DNA of 33,134 nt, from the NCBI GenBank assembly GCA_021798575.1, contig JAJZGI010000027.1:1-33134 (forward strand), in the 5' to 3' direction. This DNA is from Pseudomonadota bacterium. Lineage in GTDB: Bacteria > Pseudomonadota > Alphaproteobacteria > Acetobacterales > Acetobacteraceae. This document shows positions 14,949 to 24,263 of the stretch, piece by piece (positions within the stretch are counted from its first letter, which is position 1; every line of letters starts with the position of its first letter). A model generated the notes under the pieces. It was not told the DNA's origin, searched no databases, and saw nothing but the letters and a program-made list of their open reading frames with translations. A program made the position numbers and the translations under genes.

Positions 14949-15536
14949 ATGATTTTGGACGACACCGCCTTGGATACGCTGTTCCGCGCGGCGTGGACGC
15001 ATGAGGTCTTCAGCGACCAGCCGGTGCCCGATGAGGTGCTGGGCGAGCTCTATGATCTGCTTAAACTCGGCCCGACCTCGGCCAACTGTTCGCCCGCCCG
15101 CTTTGTTTTCATCCGCACGACGGATGGCAAGGAGAAGCTGAAACCTCTGCTGAGCGCGGGAAATATCGATAAGACCATGGCCGCGCCGGTCACCGTGATC
15201 GTGGCCCAGGATTCGCTGTTTTACCAGCAATTGCCCATGCTCTATCCGCCGGCGGATGCCAAGGGCTGGTTCGCCGGCAATCCGGACTTCGCCGAGGACA
15301 CCTGCGCCCGCAATTCCACCCTCCAGGGTGCCTATCTGATCATGGCGGCGCGGGCGCTGGGGCTGGCGTGCGGGCCGATGTCGGGGTTTGATAAATCCCG
15401 TGTGGATCGGATGTTTTTCGCGAGCAACGGCTGGAGGTCCAATTTCCTGGTCAATCTTGGGTACCCGTTGCCCGATGAGGCACAGCCGCCGCGCCTGCCC
15501 AGGCTGAGCTTTGAGGAGGCGGCGGTGCTCGCTTGA
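14949..15536 (+). CDS. Nitroreductase-family protein, RutE-like (malonic semialdehyde reductase type)
   Basis: The 195-residue FMN-dependent nitroreductase-fold protein resembles the RutE/HadB branch. Features are [45 protein letters not shown] at the N-terminus, the central [11 protein letters not shown], and C-terminal [16 protein letters not shown] followed by FLVNLGYP. Members reduce malonic semialdehyde or nitro/quinone compounds with NAD(P)H. The substrate cannot be told from sequence, and no rut pyrimidine genes are present. The start is ATG 14949 (MILDD), preceded by an in-frame GTG at 14946 and by AGGGGG. The stop overlaps tsaB as TTGA. Confidence 0.82.
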   Translation: MILDDTALDTLFRAAWTHEVFSDQPVPDEVLGELYDLLKLGPTSANCSPARFVFIRTTDGKEKLKPLLSAGNIDKTMAAPVTVIVAQDSLFYQQLPMLYPPADAKGWFAGNPDFAEDTCARNSTLQGAYLIMAARALGLACGPMSGFDKSRVDRMFFASNGWRSNFLVNLGYPLPDEAQPPRLPRLSFEEAAVLA

Positions 15537-16171
15537 GCATTCTGGCCATCGACGCCGCCGGTGCGCGCGCCGGCGTCGCGGTGCTGGATGATGCTGGCGT
15601 GCCGGGTTTTTGCGGGTTCGTACCAGGGCGCCCAGGGTTGATCGAGACCCTGCCCGGCTTGCTGCAACAGGCTCTGGCCACCACCCGGCCGCACGCCGTG
15701 GCGGTGGGCATAGGCCCGGGCAGCTTCACGGGTCTGCGCACCGCCATCGCGCTGGCGCAAGGTTACGCGGCGGCGGCCAATCTGCCGCTCTATGGCGTGT
15801 CCGTGGCGGAGGCCTTCGCTGTGGCGTTTCCTGGCCTGCGGCGCCCGCTCTGGGTGGCGCTGCGGGCGCGGCCGGGGCGAATTTTTCTGCTGCGCTGGGC
15901 GCAGGCGCAGGCATTTGCGGATACTGATGTGCCGAACAGCCCGAGCCCGGTGGCGCTGGCCGGGGATGCCGCCAATGATGTCGCGGCGCGCCTCGCGGCT
16001 TCTGGCGTCGATGTACTGCTGACGAATGCGCGCCTGCCCGATCCTCTCTGGGTGGCCCAGGTGGCACTGGCTCGCATTCAGGCGGGTTGGCCACCGCAGC
16101 CGGTGCAGCCGCTCTATGTCGACGCCCCGGAGGCAAAGCCGTCCGCAGGCGCGCGCCCATCGCCGATATGA
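15533..16171 (+). CDS. tsaB: TsaB, tRNA threonylcarbamoyladenosine biosynthesis protein
   Basis: TsaB is the pseudo-ATPase partner of TsaD (with TsaE) in making t6A37 of ANN-decoding tRNAs. The 212-residue protein has the N-terminal (M)[19 protein letters not shown] strand and the hallmark [21 protein letters not shown] (about residues 62-82), followed by [13 protein letters not shown]. It starts at TTG 15533, overlapping the preceding stop as TTGA. That start gives the expected N-terminus with no extra residues, and there is no better ATG or GTG. Its TGA overlaps rimI as ATGA; the tsaB-rimI pair is common in alphaproteobacteria. Confidence 0.92.
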   Translation: MSILAIDAAGARAGVAVLDDAGVPGFCGFVPGRPGLIETLPGLLQQALATTRPHAVAVGIGPGSFTGLRTAIALAQGYAAAANLPLYGVSVAEAFAVAFPGLRRPLWVALRARPGRIFLLRWAQAQAFADTDVPNSPSPVALAGDAANDVAARLAASGVDVLLTNARLPDPLWVAQVALARIQAGWPPQPVQPLYVDAPEAKPSAGARPSPI

Positions 16172-16602
16172 CGCAGATCAGCCAGGCTGGCCCGGCGCAC
16201 GCCGCTGCCTTGGCGCTTCTGCACCACAGCGCCTTCCCGCACGATTCATGGAACGAGCACAGCTTCGCGACATTGCTGGCCCAGCCCGGGGTTGTCGGCT
16301 GGCTGGATGAAGCGGGTGGGTTTCTGCTGCTGAGGATCGTGCAGGACGAGGCGGAGATCATCACGCTTGGCGTGGTGGCGCGCAGGCAGGGCATCGCCAG
16401 TCGCCTGCTGCGCCTGGGCCTTGGCCATGCGGCCGGGCAGGGCGTGCGGCGGATTCATCTGGAAGTGGCGGAGCGCAACATCGCCGGGCGCGGGCTGTAT
16501 CAGAAGTTTGGCTTTGTTGAGAATGGGCGGCGACCGCGCTATTACCCCGATGGCGGCGATGCCTTGATCCTGTCGCTGGATTTGGAGATGTTTCGAGCAT
16601 GA
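16168..16602 (+). CDS. rimI: RimI-type GNAT N-acetyltransferase
   Basis: The 144-residue GNAT enzyme is most likely RimI, which acetylates the N-terminal Ala of ribosomal protein S18, though broader targets are possible. The acetyl-CoA binding loop appears as LGVVARRQGIASRLLRLGL (about residues 67-85). The C-terminal part is IHLEVAERNIAGRGLYQKFGFVENGRRPRYYPDGGDALIL, typical of RimI. The ATG at 16168 overlaps tsaB (ATGA), and the stop overlaps the following flavoprotein gene (ATGA). Placement next to tsaB supports RimI over a generic GNAT. Confidence 0.88.
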   Translation: MTQISQAGPAHAAALALLHHSAFPHDSWNEHSFATLLAQPGVVGWLDEAGGFLLLRIVQDEAEIITLGVVARRQGIASRLLRLGLGHAAGQGVRRIHLEVAERNIAGRGLYQKFGFVENGRRPRYYPDGGDALILSLDLEMFRA

Positions 16603-17849
16603 GCGGACAATTCGCGGATGTCGTGGTGGTCGGCGCCAGCCATGGCGGCAGCGAGGTCGTCATCCGGCTGCGCCAGGGCGGTTTTGCCGGGAGCATCGCA
16701 CTGTTGGGTGCCGAGCCGCACTTGCCATATCATCGGCCGCCGCTCTCCAAGGCGTTCCTCGCAGGGCAGACTACAGTGGAGCAGCTGCACCTGCGCTCGG
16801 CCGAGGCCTACGTGAAGGCCAATATCGCCCGGCATCCCTCCACCCTGGTCGAGGCGATCGAGCCCTCGGCCCATGCCCTGCGCCTGCACTCGGGCGAGCG
16901 CTTTGGTTATGGCAAGCTCGTGCTGGCGACCGGCGGGCGGCCGCGGCGGCTCACCATTCCAGGCTCGGACCTGCAAGGGCTGCATTACATGCGCTCGATC
17001 GCCGATGTGGAGGCGCTGCGTCCGGAATTCGTGCCAGGCGCGCGGTTGGTGATCGTGGGTGGCGGCTATATCGGCCTGGAAGTGGCGGCGGTGGCCGTGC
17101 GGCACGGGCTGGATGTCGAGATCGTGGAGTTCGCCCCCCGGGTGCTGGCCCGCGTCGCGGGGCCTGAGCTGTCAGCCTTTTATGAGGCCGCGCATCGCGC
17201 CGCCGGGGTGCGGTTGCGGCTCTCCACCGGGGTGGAGGGCTTCGAGGCGGCGAGTGAGCGCCCTGGTCATGTCGGGGCGGTGCGCTGCGCCGATGGCACA
17301 ATATTGCCCGCCGGCCTGGTGCTGGTGGCGGTCGGGCTGGTGCCGAATATCGAGCTGGCGCAGGCGGCGGGGCTCATGATGGGCAACGGCGTGGTGGTGG
17401 ATGCCCTCTGCCAGACCTCCGAGCCGGATATTCTGGCGATCGGCGATTGCACCGAGCACCCGTTGCCGTTTCTGGCGGGCGTGCGGGTGCGGCTGGAGTC
17501 GGTGCCCAATGCCGTCGAGCAGGCGCGGGTGGCGGCCTCCGTGCTGAACGGCGCGCCCAAACCTTATGCCGCCGTGCCGTGGTTCTGGTCGGACCAATAT
17601 AATCTGAAGCTCCAGTCGGTCGGGCTCAGCCAGGGCCATGACAGGGTGATCCTCCGCCCGGCGCGCAGCCCGGAGGGATTCGTCGCGTTCTACCTGAAAG
17701 ACGGGCGGATGATCGCGGCGGACTGCGTCAATTCCATCCAGGAGTTCAACCTGGCGAAACGGCTGGTCACGGAGCGGGTGATCGTGGATACCGCCGCGCT
17801 GGCGGACCCCGAGATCAACCTCAAAACGCTGATGCCCGCCGTCGCCTGA
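16599..17849 (+). CDS. FAD-dependent ferredoxin/rubredoxin reductase-type oxidoreductase
   Basis: The 416-residue protein is a pyridine-nucleotide-disulphide oxidoreductase fold flavoprotein of the ferredoxin-NAD(P) reductase group (putidaredoxin-reductase, ThcD and oxygenase-reductase type). The FAD-binding motif is VVVGASHGGSE (about 9-19). PYHRPPLSKAFLAG follows, then the NAD-binding motif VIVGGGYIGLEVA (GGGYIG 154-159). DILAIGDCTEHP contacts FAD, and a C-terminal reductase domain has PWFWSDQYNLKLQSVG. It lacks a redox-active CxxxxC. It would pass electrons from NAD(P)H to a small ferredoxin not encoded here. It is the last gene of the long plus-strand run and converges with acs, with 4 bp between stops. 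Confidence 0.88.
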   Translation: MSGQFADVVVVGASHGGSEVVIRLRQGGFAGSIALLGAEPHLPYHRPPLSKAFLAGQTTVEQLHLRSAEAYVKANIARHPSTLVEAIEPSAHALRLHSGERFGYGKLVLATGGRPRRLTIPGSDLQGLHYMRSIADVEALRPEFVPGARLVIVGGGYIGLEVAAVAVRHGLDVEIVEFAPRVLARVAGPELSAFYEAAHRAAGVRLRLSTGVEGFEAASERPGHVGAVRCADGTILPAGLVLVAVGLVPNIELAQAAGLMMGNGVVVDALCQTSEPDILAIGDCTEHPLPFLAGVRVRLESVPNAVEQARVAASVLNGAPKPYAAVPWFWSDQYNLKLQSVGLSQGHDRVILRPARSPEGFVAFYLKDGRMIAADCVNSIQEFNLAKRLVTERVIVDTAALADPEINLKTLMPAVA

Positions 17850-17853
17850 GTGA

Positions 17854-19788
17854 TTATTTCACCCGGTTCTCAATCAGGTGGGCGACCACCTGAGGCTCGG
17901 CCAGGGTTGAGGTATCGCCCAGGCTGTCGGTCTCATCGGTGGCGATCTTGCGCAGGATCCGGCGCATGATCTTGCCGGAGCGGGTTTTTGGCAGCCCCGG
18001 CGCCCATTGGATGGCATCGGGTGCGGCGATTGGCCCGATCTCCCGGCGCACCCAGGCGATGAGTTCGAGGCGCAGCGCCTCGGTCGGTTCCACGCTGGCC
18101 ACCAGCGTGACATAGGCATAGATGCCCTGGCCCTTGATATCGTGCGGGTAGCCGACCACCGCGGCCTCCACCACGGCGGGATGCGCGACCAAGGCTGATT
18201 CCACCTCCGCCGTGCCCATCCGGTGGCCGGAGACGTTGATCACATCATCCACCCGCCCGGTGATCCAATAATAGCCGTCGGCGTCGCGGCGCGCCCCGTC
18301 ACCGGTGAAATACAGGCCTTTGAAGGTCGAGAAATAGGTCTGCACAAAGCGGTCATGATCACCGAACAGGGTGCGCATCTGCCCTGGCCAGCTATCGGTA
18401 AGGCAGAGGTTCCCCTCAGCCGCGCCTTCGAGTTGCTGCCCCGCTGCATCCACCAGCACCGGGCTCACACCAGGCAGTGGCAGCGTGGCCGAGCCAGGCT
18501 TTTGCGGGATGGCGCCAGGCAAAGGCGAGATGAGGATGCCGCCCGTCTCGGTCTGCCACCAGGTATCCACGATCGGGCAGCGCGCCTCGCCCACCACGCG
18601 GTAATACCATCTCCAGGCCTCCGGGTTGATCGGCTCACCGACCGAGCCCAGAATCCGTAAAGACTTGCGGGAGGTTTTCAGCACCGGCGCGTCGCCATCG
18701 CGCATCAGGGCGCGGATGGCCGTGGGCGCGGTATAGAAGATATTCACCTGATGCTTGTCGATCACCTGCCAGAAGCGCGAACTGTCCGGATAGTTGGGGA
18801 CACCCTCGAACATCAGGGTGGTGCCGCCATTGGCCAGCGGGCCATAGATCGTATAGCTGTGCCCGGTGACCCAGCCGATATCCGCGGTGCACCAGAACAC
18901 TTCGCCCGGCCGGTAGTCGAACACATATTCATGGGTGAAGCTGGCCCAGACCATATAGCCGCCGGTGGTGTGCAGCACGCCCTTGGGTTTACCGGTGGAG
19001 CCGGAGGTATACAGGATGAATAGCGGGTCCTCCGCGTTCATCTCAACCGGCGTATGCTCGGGCGAGGCGGCGGCGCAGAGTTCCTCCCACGCATGGTCGC
19101 GCCCCGGCTGCATCGTGATATCCTCGCCGGTGACCCGGACGATGACGACGGTTTTTATGCTGGGGCAGGTCTTCAGCGCCTCGTCGGCATTGCTCTTCAG
19201 GGCGATCTTGCGCCCGCCTCGTCGCCCCGCATCGGCGGTGATCAGCGCGACCGAGTTGCAGTCCTGGATGCGGTTGGCCAAGCTCTCGGGCGAGAACCCG
19301 CCGAACACCACGGAATGGATGGCGCCGATCCGCGCGCAGGCGAGCAGGGCGACGGCGGCTTCCACCACCATGGGCATGTAGATGGTAACGACATCACCCT
19401 TTTTCACGCCCCGGGAGGTGAGCGCATTGGCCAGCCGGCAGACCTGCCCATGCAACTCCCGGTAGGTGACTTTTTTTGCAGCGTCGGGGTCATCGCCCTC
19501 CCAGATGATCGCCACCTGGTCGCCACGCTCGGCCAGATGCCGGTCCAGGCAGTTCGCCGCCGCGTTCAACGTGCCGTCCTCGAACCATTTAATCGAGACC
19601 TCGCCGGTAAACGAGGTGTTTTTGATCCGGCTCGGCGTTTTGATCCAGGTGATGCGCTGGCACTCCTGCGCCCAGAAAACATCCGGGCTGGCCGCCGCCT
19701 GGGCGGACATGCGCTCGAAACGTTCGCGGGAGACAAGCGCCCGGGCGGTAAGCTCCGGTTTTAGCGCGATGATGTCGGGCTCCGGCAT
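17854..19788 (-). CDS. acs: Acetyl-CoA synthetase
   Basis: The enzyme activates acetate with ATP and CoA to acetyl-CoA through an acetyl-adenylate. The 644-residue protein has the normal length. Visible motifs are [23 protein letters not shown] (adenylate-forming P-loop), [54 protein letters not shown], and the C-terminal [10 protein letters not shown]. The Lys of SGK is near residue 606. It corresponds to the catalytic Lys that is acetylated in other Acs enzymes, so post-translational control is possible. The ATG at 19788 has GAGGA upstream on the minus strand. It is transcribed alone, convergent with the ferredoxin-reductase gene and divergent from the cold-shock gene. Confidence 0.96.
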   Translation of the reverse strand: MPEPDIIALKPELTARALVSRERFERMSAQAAASPDVFWAQECQRITWIKTPSRIKNTSFTGEVSIKWFEDGTLNAAANCLDRHLAERGDQVAIIWEGDDPDAAKKVTYRELHGQVCRLANALTSRGVKKGDVVTIYMPMVVEAAVALLACARIGAIHSVVFGGFSPESLANRIQDCNSVALITADAGRRGGRKIALKSNADEALKTCPSIKTVVIVRVTGEDITMQPGRDHAWEELCAAASPEHTPVEMNAEDPLFILYTSGSTGKPKGVLHTTGGYMVWASFTHEYVFDYRPGEVFWCTADIGWVTGHSYTIYGPLANGGTTLMFEGVPNYPDSSRFWQVIDKHQVNIFYTAPTAIRALMRDGDAPVLKTSRKSLRILGSVGEPINPEAWRWYYRVVGEARCPIVDTWWQTETGGILISPLPGAIPQKPGSATLPLPGVSPVLVDAAGQQLEGAAEGNLCLTDSWPGQMRTLFGDHDRFVQTYFSTFKGLYFTGDGARRDADGYYWITGRVDDVINVSGHRMGTAEVESALVAHPAVVEAAVVGYPHDIKGQGIYAYVTLVASVEPTEALRLELIAWVRREIGPIAAPDAIQWAPGLPKTRSGKIMRRILRKIATDETDSLGDTSTLAEPQVVAHLIENRVK

Positions 19789-20028
19789 GGCGATCCTCGG
19801 TTATTATTTGAGAGGCTGGTATGCCAAGTTTTTGGCGCGCGGGAAAGCCAGCCATGAAATCGTTGACAATCCGGTGTGTTTCTGCGCGAGATTTATGGGC
19901 AATCGACTTTGGCTTGACTTCACCACGCTACCGGTGACCGGAAGCTTGAAAGACCGACCAGAATCCGGTTGTCCCTCAATCCGTGCGGCGGGCGCGCGGC
20001 GGGTGAACGTAAGGAGCGACGATTCGTG
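19789..20028. promoter_or_regulatory. Divergent intergenic region acs / cold-shock gene
   Basis: The 240-bp region must hold the acs promoter (minus) and the promoter and long leader of the cold-shock gene (plus). On the plus strand TTGACA occurs at 19863-19868 and TTGACT at 19914-19919, but neither has a good -10 at normal spacing. On the minus strand TTGGCA followed by an AT-rich stretch close to acs is the best candidate. The plus-strand leader of more than 100 bases fits cold-shock genes with regulated 5' UTRs. No exact operator was recognised. Confidence 0.35.
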
Positions 20029-20232
20029 ATGGCTACCGGCACGGTTAAATGGTTCAACACGACCAAGGGCTATGGTTTTATCGTTCCCCAGGATGGCGGG
20101 AAAGACGTCTTCGTCCATATCACGGCGGTGCAGTCCGCCGGGCTGCGTGGCCTGAACGAGGGCCAGAAGGTTACGTTCGAGGTGGCGATGGAGCGCGGCA
20201 AGGCGGCGGCGATCAATCTGAAGGCGGTCTGA
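20029..20232 (+). CDS. Cold-shock-domain protein, CspA family
   Basis: The 67-residue single cold-shock-domain protein binds single-stranded RNA/DNA and melts mRNA secondary structure. The RNP motifs are intact: KGYGFI (RNP1) and VFVHI (RNP2), within [19 protein letters not shown] and [20 protein letters not shown]. The ATG at 20029 is 12 bases from AAGGAG (20011-20016). An in-frame GTG three bases earlier (20026) has better spacing, so the true start may be GTG with one added residue. It lies alone, convergent with the NAD-regulator-like gene. Constitutive and cold-induced CspA paralogues cannot be told apart from sequence. Confidence 0.93.
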   Translation: MATGTVKWFNTTKGYGFIVPQDGGKDVFVHITAVQSAGLRGLNEGQKVTFEVAMERGKAAAINLKAV

Positions 20233-20271
20233 TCCCAAAGCGTTACGGCTGAATCAGCCTCGACCAATAAG

Positions 20272-21156
20272 TTATTTCACGAGCGGCAGCTTGGTGCCCG
20301 AGAGGCTGCGCTCCTCGATGACCGAGGGGCGGAAGCGGAATAATTTCGCCGGCCGCCCAGCGAGGCCCGACGTGAACTCCCCGGTTTCTTCCACCAGCTC
20401 CTGCTGCGTGATCAATCGGCGGAAGTTGGGCTTGTGCAGCTCCTGTCCGGCCAGCGCCTCCATGGTCTGTTGCAGCTCCAGCATCGTGAAGCTCTTGGCC
20501 AGCAGCTCGAAAACGACCGGCCGGTATTTAATTTTGGCGCGCAACCGGGCCATGCCGGTGGCCAGAATCCGCCGGTGGTCATGGGTCATCTCCAGGCCCG
20601 GCAGCGCGGCGGCGGCGGTGGCCTGGCCGCGCAGCGCCTCGGGGATCAGCCCGGCGCCGAACAGGAACTCATAGCGCTCCAGCACCAGTTCATCGTTCCA
20701 GCGCCGCTCATCCCCGAACAGCCGGCCCATGCGCTGTCGGCGCTCGGCGCTGGCGCCACACCAGGTGAGCAGCCGGGGCAGAATAACATTCTGCATGAGC
20801 CCGATGCCCTGGCGTCGGTCCTCCCAGGGGAAATAGCGATACCAGCTCACCCAGCTCGCGTCCGGGTAGGTGGAGGCCGCCTCACGGCTCAGCGCCAGAT
20901 AGCTGATCGAGACGTTGCGGGAATGATGCCCGCGCAGCTGGTCCGCGAACGTATAGAGCTGTTCCACATAGCCCAGCGGATGATGCGTCTGGCGCTCCAC
21001 CCAGGCTCGCAGCCCGGTCTGCAGGGAGCGGTGGTCAGGCTCGAGCTGGCCCGAGGGCAGGGCAAAGCCGGACTCGACCGTCAGCACCCGCGCGTCGCCA
21101 TTGGTCACGGCGACCAGCACGGCGATCAGCTCAGCCTGGACGGAATCGATGCTCAC
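20272..21156 (-). CDS. Nudix-derived transcriptional regulator, 'NAD regulator' / NrtR-like
   Basis: The 294-residue protein has an N-terminal Nudix-like domain (about residues 1-150). Its C-terminal winged-helix region reads KYRPVVFELLAKSFTMLELQQTMEALAG, then LHKPNFRRLI, then TGEFTSGLAGRPAKLFRFRP. This C-terminal block is the signature of NrtR-type regulators, and the alphaproteobacterial version is usually annotated as NAD regulator. The Nudix box GX5EX7REUXEEXGU is not present: the corresponding stretch LPSGQLEPDHRSLQTGLRAW lacks the REXXEE acids. The domain is therefore probably a ligand sensor (ADP-ribose or a similar NAD metabolite) and not a hydrolase. The start is uncertain: GTG at 21156 has GAGG only one or two bases away. 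No NAD biosynthesis genes are nearby. Confidence 0.75.
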   Translation of the reverse strand: MSIDSVQAELIAVLVAVTNGDARVLTVESGFALPSGQLEPDHRSLQTGLRAWVERQTHHPLGYVEQLYTFADQLRGHHSRNVSISYLALSREAASTYPDASWVSWYRYFPWEDRRQGIGLMQNVILPRLLTWCGASAERRQRMGRLFGDERRWNDELVLERYEFLFGAGLIPEALRGQATAAAALPGLEMTHDHRRILATGMARLRAKIKYRPVVFELLAKSFTMLELQQTMEALAGQELHKPNFRRLITQQELVEETGEFTSGLAGRPAKLFRFRPSVIEERSLSGTKLPLVK

Positions 21157-21190
21157 GCCTCTATGTCGCCGATTTGGTGCCGTACCGGAA

Positions 21191-21237
21191 GCACCCGCAC
21201 GGTGGGATATGTTAATTTTTCGAGGCAGAGCGGGTGC
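21191..21237. repeat. Interrupted inverted repeat upstream of the NAD-regulator gene
   Basis: GCACCCGC (21191-21198) and GCGGGTGC (21230-21237) are exact inverted copies, with centres 39 bp apart (close to four helical turns). They flank an AT-rich stretch in the divergent region between the Nudix-type regulator and the purple acid phosphatase. It could be an autoregulatory operator pair, but chance cannot be excluded at this GC content. A TACAAT -10-like element for the phosphatase lies downstream at 21266-21271. Confidence 0.35.
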
Positions 21238-21295
21238 CGCTGACGACAGGCGGCGCTACGCTTGCTACAATGAGGCAAATTTTATTGAGGGTACC

Positions 21296-22228
21296 ATGCT
21301 GTTGAACCGCCGCCGTTTTGTCTCCACCACCGCCACGCTGGGTGCGGGCGCCGCACTGCCCATATCCGCACAGGCCGCCAGCGACGCGCTGCGGTTTGTC
21401 CTGGTGGGTGACTGGGGCCGCCATGGGCACGACAAGCAGTGGGCGGTGGGCGTGCAGATGGGCAAGACCGCGGCGGCGCTCGGCAGCGCCTTCACGGTCT
21501 CCCTCGGCGATAATTTCTATGAAAACGGCGTGACCGGCCTGGATGACCCGCAATGGCAGAGCTCCTTTGAGCAGATCTACACTGCGCCTGCGCTGCAAAC
21601 CGAGTGGAAGGTGATCCTGGGCAACCATGACTACCGTGGCAACGTGCAGGCGCAGATCGACTATAGCGCGACCAGCCCGCGCTGGCGCCTGCCCAAGCGC
21701 TATTATGCCGAGACATTGGCTCTGCCCGATGGCGGCACGGCGGATGTGTTTTTTCTGGATACCTCGCCCTTCATCACGAAATACCTGGGCTCGGCCGTGC
21801 GGATCGAGGGGCAGGACAGCGCGGCCCAGCTCGCCTGGCTGGATGCAGCGCTGGGGGCCAGCACCGCGGCCTGGAAGATCGTGGTCGGCCATCACCCGAT
21901 CTACACCGCGCTCGACTATTCCGACGGCGAGACGCACGACCAGCCGGACCTGGTCGCGCGGCTCAACCCCGTGCTGCGGGCGCACCAGGTCCCGCTCTAT
22001 ATCTGCGGTCACGACCATTGCATGCAGGCCGTGCAGATGGAGGGGATGCGCTATGTGGTGAATGGCGTCGGCTCGCGCATCTATCAGCCAAATGCGCCTA
22101 TCCGGGGCGGGTTTGCCGCCGGGGCGCATGGTTTCATGACCGTGCAGATCACCCGTCACCGGCTGGATTACAGGCTGGTGGATATGTACGGCACAACCCG
22201 GTACGCTGAGAGCCTGACGCGCGCCTGA
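21296..22228 (+). CDS. Purple acid phosphatase-like metallophosphoesterase, Tat-exported
   Basis: The 310-residue protein begins with a twin-arginine signal (MLLNRRRFVSTTATLGAG, with AQAA as the likely cleavage region). It would therefore be folded with its metals before export to the periplasm. The metallophosphoesterase motifs are complete and in order: GDWG, GDNFYENG, GNHDY, GHHPIY and GHDHCMQ. The arrangement is that of tartrate-resistant/purple acid phosphatases with a dinuclear metal site. Its likely role is hydrolysis of phosphate esters in the periplasm. The ATG at 21296 has GAGG upstream and a TACAAT -10-like element about 25 bases before it. It is followed 19 bp later by a glutathione transferase gene. 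Confidence 0.87.
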   Translation: MLLNRRRFVSTTATLGAGAALPISAQAASDALRFVLVGDWGRHGHDKQWAVGVQMGKTAAALGSAFTVSLGDNFYENGVTGLDDPQWQSSFEQIYTAPALQTEWKVILGNHDYRGNVQAQIDYSATSPRWRLPKRYYAETLALPDGGTADVFFLDTSPFITKYLGSAVRIEGQDSAAQLAWLDAALGASTAAWKIVVGHHPIYTALDYSDGETHDQPDLVARLNPVLRAHQVPLYICGHDHCMQAVQMEGMRYVVNGVGSRIYQPNAPIRGGFAAGAHGFMTVQITRHRLDYRLVDMYGTTRYAESLTRA

Positions 22229-22247
22229 GCGCGGATAGGAGAAAGCG

Positions 22248-22913
22248 ATGATCACCGTCTATCATCTGAACAACTCACGCTCACAGCGCGTGCTTTGGCT
22301 GCTGGAGGAGTTGGAACTCCCTTATGAGGTGAAGCGCTTCGAGCGTGCCGCCACCAAGCAGGCGCCCGAGGCGCTGAAGGCGGTGCATCCGCTCGGCAAA
22401 TCGCCCGTGATCACGGATGGCGATATCACGGTCGCCGAGAGCGGCGCGATCGTGGCGTATTTGATCGAAACCTACGGCAATGGGCGGCTGATTCCGCCCG
22501 GCCTCGGGTCTGAGCGGCGGCGTTACACCTATTGGATGCATTATGCCGAGGGCTCGGCGATGCCGCCTTTGGTGATGCGGCTGATCTTTACGAATATTCC
22601 AAAATCCCCACAGATGCCGTTTTTTCTGCGCCCCGTGGCGCGCGGCATGTTTGGCGGCATGGTGAAGGGCTTTCTCGACCCGCAGATCGCCGCGCACATT
22701 GCGTTCTGGGCCGCCGAGCTCGAAAAATCAGCCTATTTCGCGGGCGATTCCCTGACCGGCGCGGATATCATGATGAGTTTTCCGCTGGAGGCGGCGATGG
22801 AAACGCCAAATCTCCCACCGGTGCTCACGCGATATCTGGCGGGCTTGCACGCAAGGCCGACCTACCAGCGGGCGCTGGCGCGCGGCGGGCCCTATTCATT
22901 GCGGCAAGTATAA
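22248..22913 (+). CDS. Glutathione S-transferase family protein
   Basis: The 221-residue protein has an N-terminal thioredoxin-fold domain beginning MITVYHLNNSRSQRVLWLLEELELPYE, with HPLGKSPVI and ESGAIVAYLIETYG (the glutathione gamma-Glu binding SNAIL-type motif, here ESGA). An all-helical C-terminal domain has YFAGDSLTGADIMMSFPLEAA. Ser10/Arg11/Ser12 is the probable active-site region, in the pattern of bacterial beta-like enzymes. The substrate is unknown. A perfect AGGAG ribosome-binding site precedes the ATG. It probably shares a transcript with the acid phosphatase and converges with accC, with 2 bp between stops. Confidence 0.9.
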   Translation: MITVYHLNNSRSQRVLWLLEELELPYEVKRFERAATKQAPEALKAVHPLGKSPVITDGDITVAESGAIVAYLIETYGNGRLIPPGLGSERRRYTYWMHYAEGSAMPPLVMRLIFTNIPKSPQMPFFLRPVARGMFGGMVKGFLDPQIAAHIAFWAAELEKSAYFAGDSLTGADIMMSFPLEAAMETPNLPPVLTRYLAGLHARPTYQRALARGGPYSLRQV

Positions 22914-22915
22914 AA

Positions 22916-24262
22916 TCAACCGGCGTTTTTTTCGACGAACCGCTCCAGCCAATGGATGGTGTAGTCGCCCGCGATGAACTCCGGGTCCATCAGGATGCGC
23001 TGGTGCAGCGGGATGGAGGTTTTGATCCCGGTGATGACGAATTCGCGTAGCGCGCGGCGCATCCGGGCGATCGCCTCATCCCTCGTCTTGCCGTAGGAGA
23101 TCAGCTTGGCGATCAGGCTGTCGTAGTGCGGGGGCACGCGGTAGCCCGCATACAGCGCCGAGTCCACGCGCACGCCCAACCCGCCGGGCGGGTGGAACAT
23201 TTCCACCCGCCCGGGTGAAGGCGCGAAGCTCTCCGGGTCCTCGGCCGTGATCCGGCATTCGATCGCATGGCCGTTGAATTGAATATCCGCCTGATGATAG
23301 CCCAGAGGCTCCCCGGCGGCGATGCGGATCTGCTCATGCACGAGGTCCAGGCCGGAGATCATCTCCGAGACCGGGTGCTCGACCTGGAGGCGGGTATTCA
23401 TCTCGATGAACGAGAATTGTCCATCCTGGTACAGGAATTCCAGCGTGCCCGCGTTGCGGTAGCCGATTTTTTTCAAGGCCCGGGTCACGGTCTGGCCCAG
23501 CGCGTCCCGCTGCGCCGTGGTGATCGCGGGGCTACCCGCTTCCTCCAGCAATTTCTGGTGACGGCGCTGGAGCGAGCAGTCGCGCTCCCCGATATGCACA
23601 ACAGCGCCGTGGTTGTCGGCCAGCACCTGGAGCTCGATATGCCTCGGCTTATCAAGATATTTTTCCATATACACGGCATTATTGCCAAAGGCGGCGCCGG
23701 CCTCGGCGCGGGCCTCGCCGAAGGCGGCGTCGATTTCGCTCGCATCGCGCGCCACCTTCATGCCGCGCCCGCCGCCACCGGCGGCGGCCTTGATAAGCAC
23801 GGGGTATTTGATCTTCTCAGCGGTGGCGCGCGCCTCCTCCAGTGTGGCGAGCTCCCCGGGTGAGCCCGGAACCAGCGGTACGCCCAGCTCGGCCATGGTG
23901 GTCTTGGCGGTGATCTTATCGCCCATCATGCGGATATGGGTGGCGGTCGGGCCGATGAACACGAGATTATGCGCCTCGACCATCTCGGCGAAGGCCGCGT
24001 TCTCGGACAGGAACCCATAGCCGGGATGGATGGCCTCGGCCCCGGTGATGAGCGCCGCCGAGAGGATGGCCGGCATGTTGAGATAGGAATCACGCGCCAG
24101 CGGCGGTCCGATGCACACGCTCTCATCGGCGAGGCGGACATGCATGGCATCAGCGTCCGCCGTGGAGTGCACGGCGACGGTGGCGATGCCGAGCTCCCGG
24201 CAGGCGCGCTGGATACGCAGCGCGATCTCGCCGCGGTTGGCGATGAGGATTTTTTTGAACAT
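22916..24262 (-). CDS. accC: Biotin carboxylase subunit of acetyl-CoA carboxylase
   Basis: AccC carboxylates the biotin carried by AccB with bicarbonate and ATP, the first half-reaction of malonyl-CoA synthesis. The 448-residue protein has the usual length. It contains [38 protein letters not shown], the glycine-rich ATP loop [11 protein letters not shown], and [40 protein letters not shown] and [18 protein letters not shown] (catalytic Glu/Asn/Arg) follow. The ATG at 24262 comes one base after the accB stop, so both are expressed together. It is the last gene of the aroQ-accB-accC operon. Confidence 0.96.
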   Translation of the reverse strand: MFKKILIANRGEIALRIQRACRELGIATVAVHSTADADAMHVRLADESVCIGPPLARDSYLNMPAILSAALITGAEAIHPGYGFLSENAAFAEMVEAHNLVFIGPTATHIRMMGDKITAKTTMAELGVPLVPGSPGELATLEEARATAEKIKYPVLIKAAAGGGGRGMKVARDASEIDAAFGEARAEAGAAFGNNAVYMEKYLDKPRHIELQVLADNHGAVVHIGERDCSLQRRHQKLLEEAGSPAITTAQRDALGQTVTRALKKIGYRNAGTLEFLYQDGQFSFIEMNTRLQVEHPVSEMISGLDLVHEQIRIAAGEPLGYHQADIQFNGHAIECRITAEDPESFAPSPGRVEMFHPPGGLGVRVDSALYAGYRVPPHYDSLIAKLISYGKTRDEAIARMRRALREFVITGIKTSIPLHQRILMDPEFIAGDYTIHWLERFVEKNAG

Positions 24263-24263
24263 G

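Noticed and set aside
20233-20271. Intrinsic terminator between the cold-shock gene and the convergent regulator gene
   Set aside because: The GGCTGA-A-TCAGCC palindrome leaves at most a 4-bp stem with a 5-base loop and is not followed by a T-run.
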